Notes: generated by a model from the letters alone, not told the origin. Positions 52,752 through 60,496 are shown, numbered from the stretch's first letter. The stretch: DNA of 64,000 nt from Thermoplasmatota archaeon (GCA_018818785.1 JAHIRF010000011.1:22987-86986); one strand, 5' to 3'. A program made the numbers and translations.

Positions 52752-54209
52752 TTGGCCAAGGCTGTCTACGACCCATTGAATTCTGAACAGGAAGATGCAG
52801 TGCACCTGGAATCGATCAAGATCCTGGAGAATGTGGGGATCAAGGTGACGAGCCCCAAGGTTCTCAAGATGCTGAAGGACGCCGGGGGGATTGTGGATGA
52901 GAATACCCAGATTGTGAAGATATCGGAGGCGATGGTCAAGGAGGCGTTGTCCAAGGCCCCTAAGGAATTCACGATGTGTGGTAGAGACAAGAGATGGGAT
53001 CTGAGACTTCCGGCAGTGGATAGGATATACGGCGTCAATGACGGACAGCCGACCGATGTCTGGGACATGGATACTCAGAAGAAGCGCAAAGCTACCATGA
53101 AGGATCTGATCGACCTCACGCGTGTGTGCGACGCCATGCCCGAAGTGGATCTATATTGGCCAGAAGTCGTCGCCACAGATTTGCCACCTGATGTTTCCAA
53201 CAATCACGAATTCATCGCATCGATATTCAACACTGGGAAACACATTCAGCACGGTGCGGGCTCCATCGAGGACGCCAGGTTCCAGATAGAGACCGCCGCT
53301 GCGATAGTTGGTTCCGAGGAGGGACTCGCCAAGAGGCCGATAATCTCGATCACGCACACGCCCATAACCCCGCTCAGATACGAGGAGGGCGATATCGATG
53401 CTGTCGTCGAGTTCGCAAAGGCGGGCCTTCCAGTCGTCCACCTGTCCATGGCCATATCAGGGTCCGTGGCACCAGTGACGCTTGCAGGTACGATCTCGCT
53501 CGTCAACGCCGAGAACCTCGCGGGCGCAGTCATATCTGAGCTGGCAAAACCAGGTGCACCGATCCTCTACAGCTCAGAGTCTGGACCGATGGACATGAAG
53601 ACCGGCGTCTTCCTGTCCGGCTCGACCGAAGGTGCTTTGATCAATGCTACTGGCTGCCAGATGGCCCGCAGATACGGCCTGCCTTCGCAAGTGGGCGGGA
53701 CCGCGGCGTCGGGCTGTGTGCCTGGCTACGAGATCGGATACCAGAAGGCGATCAGCAGTCTCCTTCCCGCGATGGCCGGGGCCGATCAGATCGTCGGAAT
53801 CGGCGGTTTCGAACGCTCTGGGGTCGAGTCGGTCGAGCAGATCGTGATGGATTGCGAGTTGTGGCGGAACGTCCTGCGCGCTTGGAGAGGGGTAGAGGTA
53901 TCCGATAGCACATTGGGTTTCGATGTCATATCGAGAGTCGGTCCTGGCGGCTATTTCATGAAGGATCCGCACACCCTGCGCAATTTCCGGAAGGAGATGC
54001 TCCTACCTGAGATCGCCATGCTTCCGCCGATAATAGGTTCGGACACGGAACCTCTCAGAGTCGCTGCGAGAAACGAAGCGCGGAGAATCCTTAAAGAGCA
54101 CGAGCCGATGGGGATCGAGCGATCAGTCAAGGGGCAGATAATCGCACTCCTGTCGAAATACGATGAAATGGCAGGCGTTCGTCCCGTTAAGGTGAACTAC
54201 CTCGACTGA
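52752..54209 (+). CDS. Trimethylamine methyltransferase (MttB) family protein, second copy
   Basis: A 485-residue non-pyrrolysine MttB homologue, the clear paralogue of the protein at 27617-29071 (shared blocks GKHIQHGAGSIEDARFQIET, VVHLSMAISGSVAPVTLA, PHTLRNFRKEMLLPE). A TTG at 52752 makes the N-terminus and length match the paralogue; the frame is open to 52689. TTTTTATGG near 52714 is the likely TATA box. As with the first copy, no corrinoid protein or reductive activator gene is nearby, so methyl donor and acceptor are unknown. Confidence 0.85.
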   Translation: MAKAVYDPLNSEQEDAVHLESIKILENVGIKVTSPKVLKMLKDAGGIVDENTQIVKISEAMVKEALSKAPKEFTMCGRDKRWDLRLPAVDRIYGVNDGQPTDVWDMDTQKKRKATMKDLIDLTRVCDAMPEVDLYWPEVVATDLPPDVSNNHEFIASIFNTGKHIQHGAGSIEDARFQIETAAAIVGSEEGLAKRPIISITHTPITPLRYEEGDIDAVVEFAKAGLPVVHLSMAISGSVAPVTLAGTISLVNAENLAGAVISELAKPGAPILYSSESGPMDMKTGVFLSGSTEGALINATGCQMARRYGLPSQVGGTAASGCVPGYEIGYQKAISSLLPAMAGADQIVGIGGFERSGVESVEQIVMDCELWRNVLRAWRGVEVSDSTLGFDVISRVGPGGYFMKDPHTLRNFRKEMLLPEIAMLPPIIGSDTEPLRVAARNEARRILKEHEPMGIERSVKGQIIALLSKYDEMAGVRPVKVNYLD

Positions 54210-54255
54210 AGACTTAAGTGGGATGTAGCAGAATCACCCCCGAAGGTGTGAGGGC

Positions 54256-55374
54256 ATGCAATTCTCAGAAGGCAGAGGATACGATCGTTCTCTGGCAGTG
54301 GGCGCGAAAGCTGCTGTCAAGGATGTTCTAGCTCTGAAGAAGGACGAGCGGATTCTGATAATATCGAACCCGAACAAGGACGTTCGCGAGATATCGATGG
54401 CGATCTTCGATGCAGCGATGAATGTCAAGGCAAAGCCCGTCCTGATGTTCCAGAGGGAGAAGGGTCAGTTCGACTTCGCGGAGAAGGATGTCATCACGGC
54501 GATGTCTTCGGAGCCTGATGTGATCCTGTCGATAAGCAAGGACCGGTTCGGGAAGGATAAGCACGGCCTTCTCGAAGGATATACTGGGAAGAGGAAGTAC
54601 AATGACATTTTCGAAATGCTCTACGAGGAGGAGAAGGCCAGAGCCTTCTGGTCTCCTGGTATCACCCGCGACATGTTCAGACGGACAGTCCCGATCGATT
54701 ACACCCGTCTGAGGAAGGACTGCAAAAGGATATGCGCGATCCTCAAAGGTTCCGAAACAGTCAGGGTTACCGCTCCAGGGGGAACCGATCTTGTGATCGG
54801 GTCGAAGGGCCGCATCGCCAAGATGGATGACGGGGATTTCAGGAAGAAGGGCCGTGGTGGGAATATCCCCTCGGGCGAAGTCTATGTCTCTCCCGCATTG
54901 GGCACCACCAATGGCGTAATCGCATTCGATGGGTCCATCGTCCTCAACGATGGAGAGATCGTGATACGCGATCCCATCGTTGCTCACATCAAGGACGGAT
55001 ACATAACGAAGATAACTGGCACAAAGGAGGCCAATGCTCTGAGGAACTCAATTAGGATCGCCAAGAGAAAGGCCCGCTCGATGGGCAATGACGGTCTGTT
55101 GAAATCTTCAGAGGTCGAGAGTTACATCAAGAACACGGAGAGCATCGGTGAACTGGGCATCGGTCTCAACAGGAAAGCTAGAATTGTCGCAAACATGCTC
55201 GAGGACGAGAAGGTCTATGGCACATGCCACTTCGCAGTTGGGAGCAACTATGATGGCGACGCGGATTCCCTGATCCATTTGGACGGCTTGGTCAAGGCCC
55301 CAACGATAACTGCAGTGACCGCTTCGGGACGAGAGACCGAACTGATGCGCAAGGGGAAGCTGACCTGGGATTGA
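54256..55374 (+). CDS. M29-type aminopeptidase
   Basis: A 372-residue homologue of the thermophilic M29 aminopeptidases. Candidate metal-ligand regions are NIPSGEVYVSP (Glu), GELGIGLN (Glu) and GTCHFAVGSNYDGDADSLIH (His and Asp). It is cytoplasmic and removes N-terminal residues from peptides. It ends 39 bases before the E1-like gene on the same strand, but the E1 gene has its own TATA box. A role in trimming products of a Ubl-linked degradation pathway is conceivable only by position. Confidence 0.82.
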   Translation: MQFSEGRGYDRSLAVGAKAAVKDVLALKKDERILIISNPNKDVREISMAIFDAAMNVKAKPVLMFQREKGQFDFAEKDVITAMSSEPDVILSISKDRFGKDKHGLLEGYTGKRKYNDIFEMLYEEEKARAFWSPGITRDMFRRTVPIDYTRLRKDCKRICAILKGSETVRVTAPGGTDLVIGSKGRIAKMDDGDFRKKGRGGNIPSGEVYVSPALGTTNGVIAFDGSIVLNDGEIVIRDPIVAHIKDGYITKITGTKEANALRNSIRIAKRKARSMGNDGLLKSSEVESYIKNTESIGELGIGLNRKARIVANMLEDEKVYGTCHFAVGSNYDGDADSLIHLDGLVKAPTITAVTASGRETELMRKGKLTWD

Positions 55375-55381
55375 GGCAACC

Positions 55382-55388
55382 TTTAATT
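55382..55388 (+). promoter_or_regulatory. TATA box of the E1-like gene
   Basis: TTTAATT is centred about 29 bases before the ATG at 55414. The transcript would start at or next to the ATG, which suggests leaderless translation of the E1-like gene. Confidence 0.5.
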
Positions 55389-55413
55389 CCATTTCGGGCC
55401 TTATCACTGACCG

Positions 55414-56196
55414 ATGGAGGAACAGCTTAGGATAGGCGCGGTAGATGACGAGCCCTTCGACAGAGCTCGTCGGATAGGATGGCTTGACCTCGACGCGGTG
55501 TTTAGAACCAAGGTTCTGATGGTTGGCGCAGGTGCTTTGGGAAACGAGGTCGGGAAGAACCTGGTCCTCTCAGGCTTTCGTCATGTGACAGTTGTCGATA
55601 TGGACCACGTCATGGGCTCGAACCTGAACAGATGTCTCTTCTTCTCACGAGTGGATGTTTCCAGACGGAGTCCCAAAGCCGAAGTGGTCGCCCGTGGAAT
55701 GAATGCCCTCTCTGAGCATGCCAATGTCGAATCGATCTCATCCACGATCGAGGAATTGGATGAAGGGCTGTATAGGGTCCACGACATCATACTTGGTTGT
55801 CTTGACAATATCCCTACTCGGCTCCATGTGAATTCACGATCCTATCGATTCGGGAAGACTCTGATCGATGGCGGGATGGAGGGGTTCGTTGGCCGAGTCT
55901 TCGTTGCCAATCCCCCGAATGGCGCATGCATCCAATGTGGCATGAACAAATCACATGCGAAGGTTGCGAACCTTCGCTTCAGCTGTACTGGGAAGGATGT
56001 GGTATTCCATGAACCTCGACTTCCAGCCGAGATCACGACCACGAGTGTCATATCGGCTATCATGGTCAGGGAGTGCCTGAAGTTCGTATCCGGTAGGACT
56101 GATATGATGCTGTCAAATGCCTTCTTCTACGACGGTCAGAGGAATGTCTCAGAAGAGCTGGAATTCGATATCGATCCGCTTTGTCCGAATCACTGA
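55414..56196 (+). CDS. E1-like ubiquitin-activating enzyme (UBA/ThiF adenylation domain)
   Basis: A 260-residue single-domain E1-like protein. It would adenylate the C-terminal glycine of the neighbouring Ubl and pass it through a thioester. Visible are the nucleotide loop GAGALGNE (38-45), acidic VDMDHV (61-66), SNLNR (69-73, Arg finger), the Lys of SPKAEVVA (88) and GCLDNIPTR (128-136). A CxxC zinc pair is at 172/175 (CIQC). FSCTGKDVVFHEPRLPAE (189-206) closely parallels the UBA3 catalytic segment, making Cys191 the best candidate for the thioester. It lacks the large E1 FCCH and ubiquitin-fold domains. It heads the E1-Ubl-E2-JAMM cluster. A MoeB/ThiF role is less likely given the E2 next door. 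Confidence 0.88.
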   Translation: MEEQLRIGAVDDEPFDRARRIGWLDLDAVFRTKVLMVGAGALGNEVGKNLVLSGFRHVTVVDMDHVMGSNLNRCLFFSRVDVSRRSPKAEVVARGMNALSEHANVESISSTIEELDEGLYRVHDIILGCLDNIPTRLHVNSRSYRFGKTLIDGGMEGFVGRVFVANPPNGACIQCGMNKSHAKVANLRFSCTGKDVVFHEPRLPAEITTTSVISAIMVRECLKFVSGRTDMMLSNAFFYDGQRNVSEELEFDIDPLCPNH

Positions 56197-56229
56197 GGCC
56201 TCCGATGTTGCTACAGGTATCCGAAAACG

Positions 56230-56236
56230 ATATAAT
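56230..56236 (+). promoter_or_regulatory. TATA box for the Ubl-E2-JAMM transcript
   Basis: ATATAAT lies about 36 bases before the proposed CTG start of the Ubl gene, so this gene trio may be transcribed separately from E1. The start site would fall near 56258, about ten bases before the CTG, with AGGCGATC in that short leader. Confidence 0.5.
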
Positions 56237-56268
56237 GTCAACAGCCGTCAGTCGTATAGGCGATCTTT

Positions 56269-56508
56269 CTGACTTTCAGACTCAAAGTTAAGAATGCAGA
56301 GACCGGTGCTGCAGTCGAAATGGAGCTAGAGGGTGACAATACCGTCGATGAGATCATCGAGAGTGCTGCCACTTTTTGGAACAAGGACATGGGCGCATAT
56401 GTCCTGAGAAAAGGCAAGAAGGTTCTTCGCGGTGGTTCCCCGATAAAGGATTCCGGGATAATTGCCGAAGATGTGCTGGAACTCATTCCAGATCCTGAAG
56501 GCGGATAG
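56269..56508 (+). CDS. Ubiquitin-like modifier protein with C-terminal Gly-Gly
   Basis: A 79-residue beta-grasp protein predicted from a CTG start. The order is strand 1 (TFRLKVKNAETG), strand 2 (AAVEMELEGD), the main helix (TVDEIIESAATFWN, about 25-38), strands 3-4 (AYVLRKGKKVLRGG) and a last strand DVLELIPDPEGG. It ends exactly in Gly-Gly-stop, so no precursor processing is needed. The size matches ubiquitin (76). Lysines at 6, 8, 39, 48, 50, 51 and 60 could allow chains. The first in-frame ATG (56320) would remove strands 1 and most of 2. AGGCGATC just before the CTG resembles the Shine-Dalgarno GGTGATC. It lies between the E1 and E2 genes, five bases before E2. Confidence 0.85.
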   Translation: MTFRLKVKNAETGAAVEMELEGDNTVDEIIESAATFWNKDMGAYVLRKGKKVLRGGSPIKDSGIIAEDVLELIPDPEGG

Positions 56509-56513
56509 TCGGG

Positions 56514-57035
56514 ATGTCTCTTCCGGTGGATGTGCTTAGAAAGCGTTTGAAAAACGAGATAGAGATATGTCAGCGTGAGCTCAGACATCATATCACCGTC
56601 TCTGATCCGACCCTTATCTCCTTCCCCATCCTGATCAACGTGCATATGCTCCGCGTGCCAGGTCCTACATGGGAGGAGAACAAGATCGTGCACAGGTTCG
56701 TCCACAAGATCGCGATTCTGATAAGTGAAGAATATCCCGTCGAGAAACCGATCGTCAAGTGGCAGACTCCCATCTTCCATCCGAACATAATGCCTCCCGA
56801 GGACGGCGGTTATGTATGTACGAGATTGCTGGAGAAATGGGATTTCAGCTCGACCTTGGCCACATTCATAAGGGGCATCGAGTCGCTTCTGGTTAATCCG
56901 AATCCTAGAAACCCGTTCGGGTGCGACACATGTACTCGGGCCGCTGCATACTTCAATCGTATGAGATATCAGCCTCCTACGGTGATGGATCAGACGGACC
57001 GCAGGATCAGGATCGTGGGGGGTTCCGATGCCTAG
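56514..57035 (+). CDS. E2-like ubiquitin-conjugating enzyme (UBC fold)
   Basis: A 173-residue UBC-fold protein that would take the Ubl from E1 and transfer it to substrate lysines. The N-terminal helix (about 5-24, VDVLRKRLKNEIEICQREL) precedes the beta meander. ISEEYPVEKPIVKWQTPIF leads to HPN (89-91), and DGGYVCTRLLEKW places the catalytic Cys102 eleven residues after the HPN Asn. SLLVNPNPRNPF near 124-135 matches the eukaryotic SLL-x-x-PNP-x-x-P segment. The C-terminal part holds two more cysteines (GCDTC). It starts five bases after the Ubl stop and overlaps the JAMM gene by eight bases. Confidence 0.88.
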   Translation: MSLPVDVLRKRLKNEIEICQRELRHHITVSDPTLISFPILINVHMLRVPGPTWEENKIVHRFVHKIAILISEEYPVEKPIVKWQTPIFHPNIMPPEDGGYVCTRLLEKWDFSSTLATFIRGIESLLVNPNPRNPFGCDTCTRAAAYFNRMRYQPPTVMDQTDRRIRIVGGSDA

Positions 57036-57672
57036 ACCCAGGATCGTTAGCGAGATCCAGCTCAAGATATCAGAGACGGCGCCGCCGTCAGTTGACAGCA
57101 TTGGTCCTCATGATTGGCTATCTGAGGAATCCCTTTCTGTATTCCATCGAGTCCTTGAATCTGGGTCGACTTTTGAGGTGTACTTGTCCGAAGCTGCAAA
57201 CTGCAAGATCGTGTCTCAAGCGGAGGAATCGGCTCCAAAGAGACTCGAGGTGATGGGGTTCATGTTGGGCGAAGTGTGTTCTTGGAGAGGTGAGACGTAC
57301 ACAATCGTCTGGGATATCGGCACAACCTCTCTGAAGAACACAACCGCGAAGGTCAGGTTTGACCATAGGGCGCTTCCGCGACTCTTCGGCGAACTCGATC
57401 GATCTGGATTCGATTATGTCATAGTCGGCTGGTACCACTCCCATCCTGGACACACGTGTTTCCTTTCAAAGACGGACCTCTATACGCAAAAGACCATGTT
57501 CAACCAGCCTTTCCATTCTGCGCTTGTAGTTGATCCGATAAATGCCGATATCAAGGTATTCAAGCTCTCGAACGAGGGGTATTGCGAGGTTCCATTTGCC
57601 CTGACTTGCGCCGCTCGTGAAAGTGAGGCTGTCGAGAATCGTCAACGCACTCGCCGGCTCAGAACAAGATGA
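57028..57672 (+). CDS. JAMM/MPN+ metallopeptidase (deubiquitinase-like)
   Basis: A 214-residue protein with a complete JAMM zinc-protease signature: Glu74 in RLEVMGFMLGE, His137 and His139 in WYHSHPG, Ser147 and Asp150 in FLSKTDLYTQ, giving HxHx7Sx2D. The sequence around it resembles RPN11/CSN5/AMSH proteins more than bacterial RadC. About 60 N-terminal residues are unassigned and the C-terminus is arginine-rich. As the Ubl already ends in Gly-Gly, the peptidase more likely removes conjugated Ubl than matures it. The start overlaps the E2 stop, so the two proteins should be made together. Confidence 0.9.
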   Translation: MPRPRIVSEIQLKISETAPPSVDSIGPHDWLSEESLSVFHRVLESGSTFEVYLSEAANCKIVSQAEESAPKRLEVMGFMLGEVCSWRGETYTIVWDIGTTSLKNTTAKVRFDHRALPRLFGELDRSGFDYVIVGWYHSHPGHTCFLSKTDLYTQKTMFNQPFHSALVVDPINADIKVFKLSNEGYCEVPFALTCAARESEAVENRQRTRRLRTR

Positions 57673-57732
57673 ATACATATGGTATGTGCGAATATCTCTG
57701 GAAAGGTTTTTCGGGTCCATTTGTGTTAAGGA

Positions 57733-58911
57733 ATGAGGAGCCGGAGATGTAGAGTGACGAATGTGTATCGACTTGTCTGCATGATCGCGGTGATCGCCAT
57801 GGTATCATCGTCCCTCCCTGTGAACGTGTCTGGAGCCGATGACTATACTCTCGTCGTCTCACCCGACAAGATCAAGGTGAGCATTATATCTGGCATTTTT
57901 TCTGTTGCTGTGACCAATGACTGGCCACGGATCATATTCTGGCATACGAATGATCCATTCTCGCCGACGTTCGAGGCCAGTTTCCCTCGAATCCATATGT
58001 TCAATGACTCTGATGACAATGGAGTCTTTTGCCGATCAGAGGCCGTCGGCACAGTGTTCTTCGATTCCAATCATGCTACATGGCACCTCTCCTCGATAAT
58101 CGAGGGTCACACACCCGATATGGGCGAATACGCCATGTTCAGCATGTCTGCGGAGACATCGGTGTACAACATATCTGGGGAGGGTCCAGCCATCATCGAG
58201 GACTGGGCGAATGTCACTTTCTGGTTCTGCTTGACTGAGAAACCTGTCACCTATACCACCCCGACAGGCAGCTATATAGTGTCTGGCAAGACTGAAATGC
58301 GCGTAAACATGACGATTCGGATCACCAATTCCACATCTGCGGATTACATCGCACTTGAGCGATTCCTGCAAGGTGGAGGAACTACGAATTCGTTTGTGGT
58401 GACCGAGGATGATTTCCAATCCGATGAGGTTCTGACGCTCTTGTCTGGCTGGGACGATGAGACTCTTCTCGGTGCAGACTATACGAGACCTCTCAGGCAG
58501 ACAGATGACGTGGTCCAGCGCATTATGTACACCAAGGAGGATAATGCCTCCCAGGCACATTTTCTGTGGGGCACGGCCGCACGGATGAGCAACGGTTCAT
58601 CGTCATATGATCATATCCTTGGCTCATCGTGTTACACGACAGGCGCTGGTCTGATGCTGCATTCCGCCCTCCTTATCTCCAATGATACATATTCAATTGA
58701 AGACGAGACTATCATCGGAATCGATGAATCGGGATTTGTTGGTGGGGTCAGCGATTGGATAATGGAATATCTGCTAGCGTTCGTCGGACTCATTGCGATC
58801 GCAACGGTATCTGCGCTGGCGTTCTATCTCATACGAAAGAAGCAGAGGATCAAATCAAAAACGGAATCTGCGGATAATCTCGAAACGGACGAGATTATGG
58901 ATCGTGTCTAG
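57733..58911 (+). CDS. Secreted membrane-anchored hypothetical protein
   Basis: A 392-residue surface protein. A signal peptide (about 1-35, core VCMIAVIAMVSSSLPVNVSG) is followed by a beta-rich ectodomain with many N-x-S/T sequons, a membrane helix (about 345-367, AFVGLIAIATVSALAFYLI) and a short charged tail. It starts 60 bases after the JAMM gene on the same strand. No enzyme motifs seen, and nothing links it to Ubl conjugation except position. Confidence 0.75.
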   Translation: MRSRRCRVTNVYRLVCMIAVIAMVSSSLPVNVSGADDYTLVVSPDKIKVSIISGIFSVAVTNDWPRIIFWHTNDPFSPTFEASFPRIHMFNDSDDNGVFCRSEAVGTVFFDSNHATWHLSSIIEGHTPDMGEYAMFSMSAETSVYNISGEGPAIIEDWANVTFWFCLTEKPVTYTTPTGSYIVSGKTEMRVNMTIRITNSTSADYIALERFLQGGGTTNSFVVTEDDFQSDEVLTLLSGWDDETLLGADYTRPLRQTDDVVQRIMYTKEDNASQAHFLWGTAARMSNGSSSYDHILGSSCYTTGAGLMLHSALLISNDTYSIEDETIIGIDESGFVGGVSDWIMEYLLAFVGLIAIATVSALAFYLIRKKQRIKSKTESADNLETDEIMDRV

Positions 58912-59444
58912 ACCCAGATCGCATGCCGCTTCCTGAGAGACCCCTCACTCTGCCCGAGCTTCTCCATCAGCCTGGCGACTATGCTATCGAGATAGATCAG
59001 GGTGGCATTCTCGAAAAGGGTTCCAAGCGGTGCGAGAGTCTTCCTGTCATCGTCCTTCGGAGGATGTATTAACATGACTAGATTGGATGCGCTCGCGAGC
59101 TTCGAGTGGGCATTGGCAGTGATCGTGATCACCCTCGCCCCGACCCTTCGTACGATATTCGCGGTCTGGATGGCGGACATCGTCTCACCTGTGTGCGACA
59201 CGATTATCACCAGGTTCCCTTCCTCGACAATGGGTGTGATGGTCTCTCCTACAAAATAGACTTCCAACCCCATCTGAACCAGTCTTATCGCGAATGCCTT
59301 GGCTATCAGGCCGGAACGGCCGACACCATAGATGAATATCCTGCGTGATTCCATAATGGCATCTACAAACTTGTCTGTCTCCTCGACCTCGTTCTCGAGC
59401 GTTTGCTGAATGCTCTTCAGGATATAGTCGACGCTCTCCTTCAT
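58908..59444 (-). CDS. hxlB: 6-phospho-3-hexuloisomerase (SIS domain)
   Basis: A 178-residue SIS-fold isomerase of the ribulose monophosphate pathway, interconverting hexulose-6-phosphate and fructose-6-phosphate. Typical segments are FIYGVGRSGLIAKAFAIRL, YFVGETITPIVEEGNLVIIV and SHTGETMSAIQ. In archaea it runs in reverse for pentose synthesis, or fixes formaldehyde. The partner Hps (HxlA) is not in the window. It overlaps the upstream endonuclease IV-like gene (ATGA). Confidence 0.9.
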   Translation of the reverse strand: MKESVDYILKSIQQTLENEVEETDKFVDAIMESRRIFIYGVGRSGLIAKAFAIRLVQMGLEVYFVGETITPIVEEGNLVIIVSHTGETMSAIQTANIVRRVGARVITITANAHSKLASASNLVMLIHPPKDDDRKTLAPLGTLFENATLIYLDSIVARLMEKLGQSEGSLRKRHAIWV

Positions 59445-60484
59445 TTGGATCCGGCCTTTTCCTTCTTCGAGACTGTCTTCACTTCTTTGGAGACCTTCTT
59501 CGCAAGAACTCTCTCAAGGATGACTTTCATGTACATGGCATCATGCTCAAGCAGAGGTGATCCTGATATGATTGTAATCGAATCGTTCCTGTCAACGATT
59601 GCTTCGGCCAGTGGTTCGAACCTGAGATCGCCTTTCTTGATCGAAGTATATCTCTTCTCGTTGCCGCTATCGTGCTCAACGCCTGAGAAATGGGTGTAGT
59701 ACTCTCCCTTGACCAGATCATTGGTGGACTCCAGTAGTGTCTCGAAATTCTTCTGGTCCTTGAGTTGGCCGTCTTCCCTTGCGTGATAGTGCGCGAAATT
59801 GATCACCGGCACTACACCGTCTATACCCTTGCACAGCTTGGTGATCTCCGAAAGTGAGCCATAGATCTCCTGTCTGCCGCTCAATTCCAGGCCTATCGGT
59901 GCAGGTATCTTCTGTTTCTTGTACCAACCTGCAAGTTCCGTGACTTTCTCCTTTATCCGTTTTTGTGCCACCTTGGGGTTGGTCTCGCCATACAGTCCAA
60001 GGTGCGTGACGACCATGGTGCCTCCTAGCTCCTTGGCGATCACACCTCCCCATCGGATGGAGTCCATGCTCTTGAACGACAGCTCGCCATCGCTCACGAG
60101 GTCCATGTAGTATGGTGTGTGAATCGATAGCGCGACATCCAATTCCTCTGCCATGACCTTCAGTTTCCTCAGGTCGGTATAGTTATTGGCCAGGCCGCTC
60201 GACAATGTCACGAGCCTGTCTTCTACCTTTATTGGTTCTCCGAGGTCATAGATGACCTCCTCCTTCGACCCCTTCTTCCTCACGATCTCAATGACCATGT
60301 CATTGGGGAGTTCGATCGGTTTCAATCCGATCTCTTCGGGTTCTGCCGTCCTCTCTTGCACATGCGCTCTGACTAGCTGTGCCTCCAGCGCGGTAAGCCC
60401 GAGACGGTGAACATCCTCGATGCCATCCTTTAAAGTACGTCCTTTGCAGGATAGTGGTATTCCTGCAGGACCAAAACGTATCAT
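59441..60484 (-). CDS. Endonuclease IV / xylose isomerase-like TIM-barrel protein
   Basis: A 347-residue (beta/alpha)8-barrel protein of the AP endonuclease 2 family. Putative metal-ligand regions are LSIHTPYYMDL, GTMVVTHLGLYGE, PIGLELSGRQ and PVINFAHYHARE, then YYTHFSGVEHD. An N-terminal RFGPAGIPLSCKGRT is typical of archaeal endonuclease IV-like proteins. It could act on abasic DNA or be a sugar-phosphate isomerase; coupling to a 6-phosphohexuloisomerase gene leaves this open. The C-terminus is Lys-rich. Confidence 0.78.
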   Translation of the reverse strand: MIRFGPAGIPLSCKGRTLKDGIEDVHRLGLTALEAQLVRAHVQERTAEPEEIGLKPIELPNDMVIEIVRKKGSKEEVIYDLGEPIKVEDRLVTLSSGLANNYTDLRKLKVMAEELDVALSIHTPYYMDLVSDGELSFKSMDSIRWGGVIAKELGGTMVVTHLGLYGETNPKVAQKRIKEKVTELAGWYKKQKIPAPIGLELSGRQEIYGSLSEITKLCKGIDGVVPVINFAHYHAREDGQLKDQKNFETLLESTNDLVKGEYYTHFSGVEHDSGNEKRYTSIKKGDLRFEPLAEAIVDRNDSITIISGSPLLEHDAMYMKVILERVLAKKVSKEVKTVSKKEKAGSK

Positions 60485-60496
60485 CTGAAATCCCTG

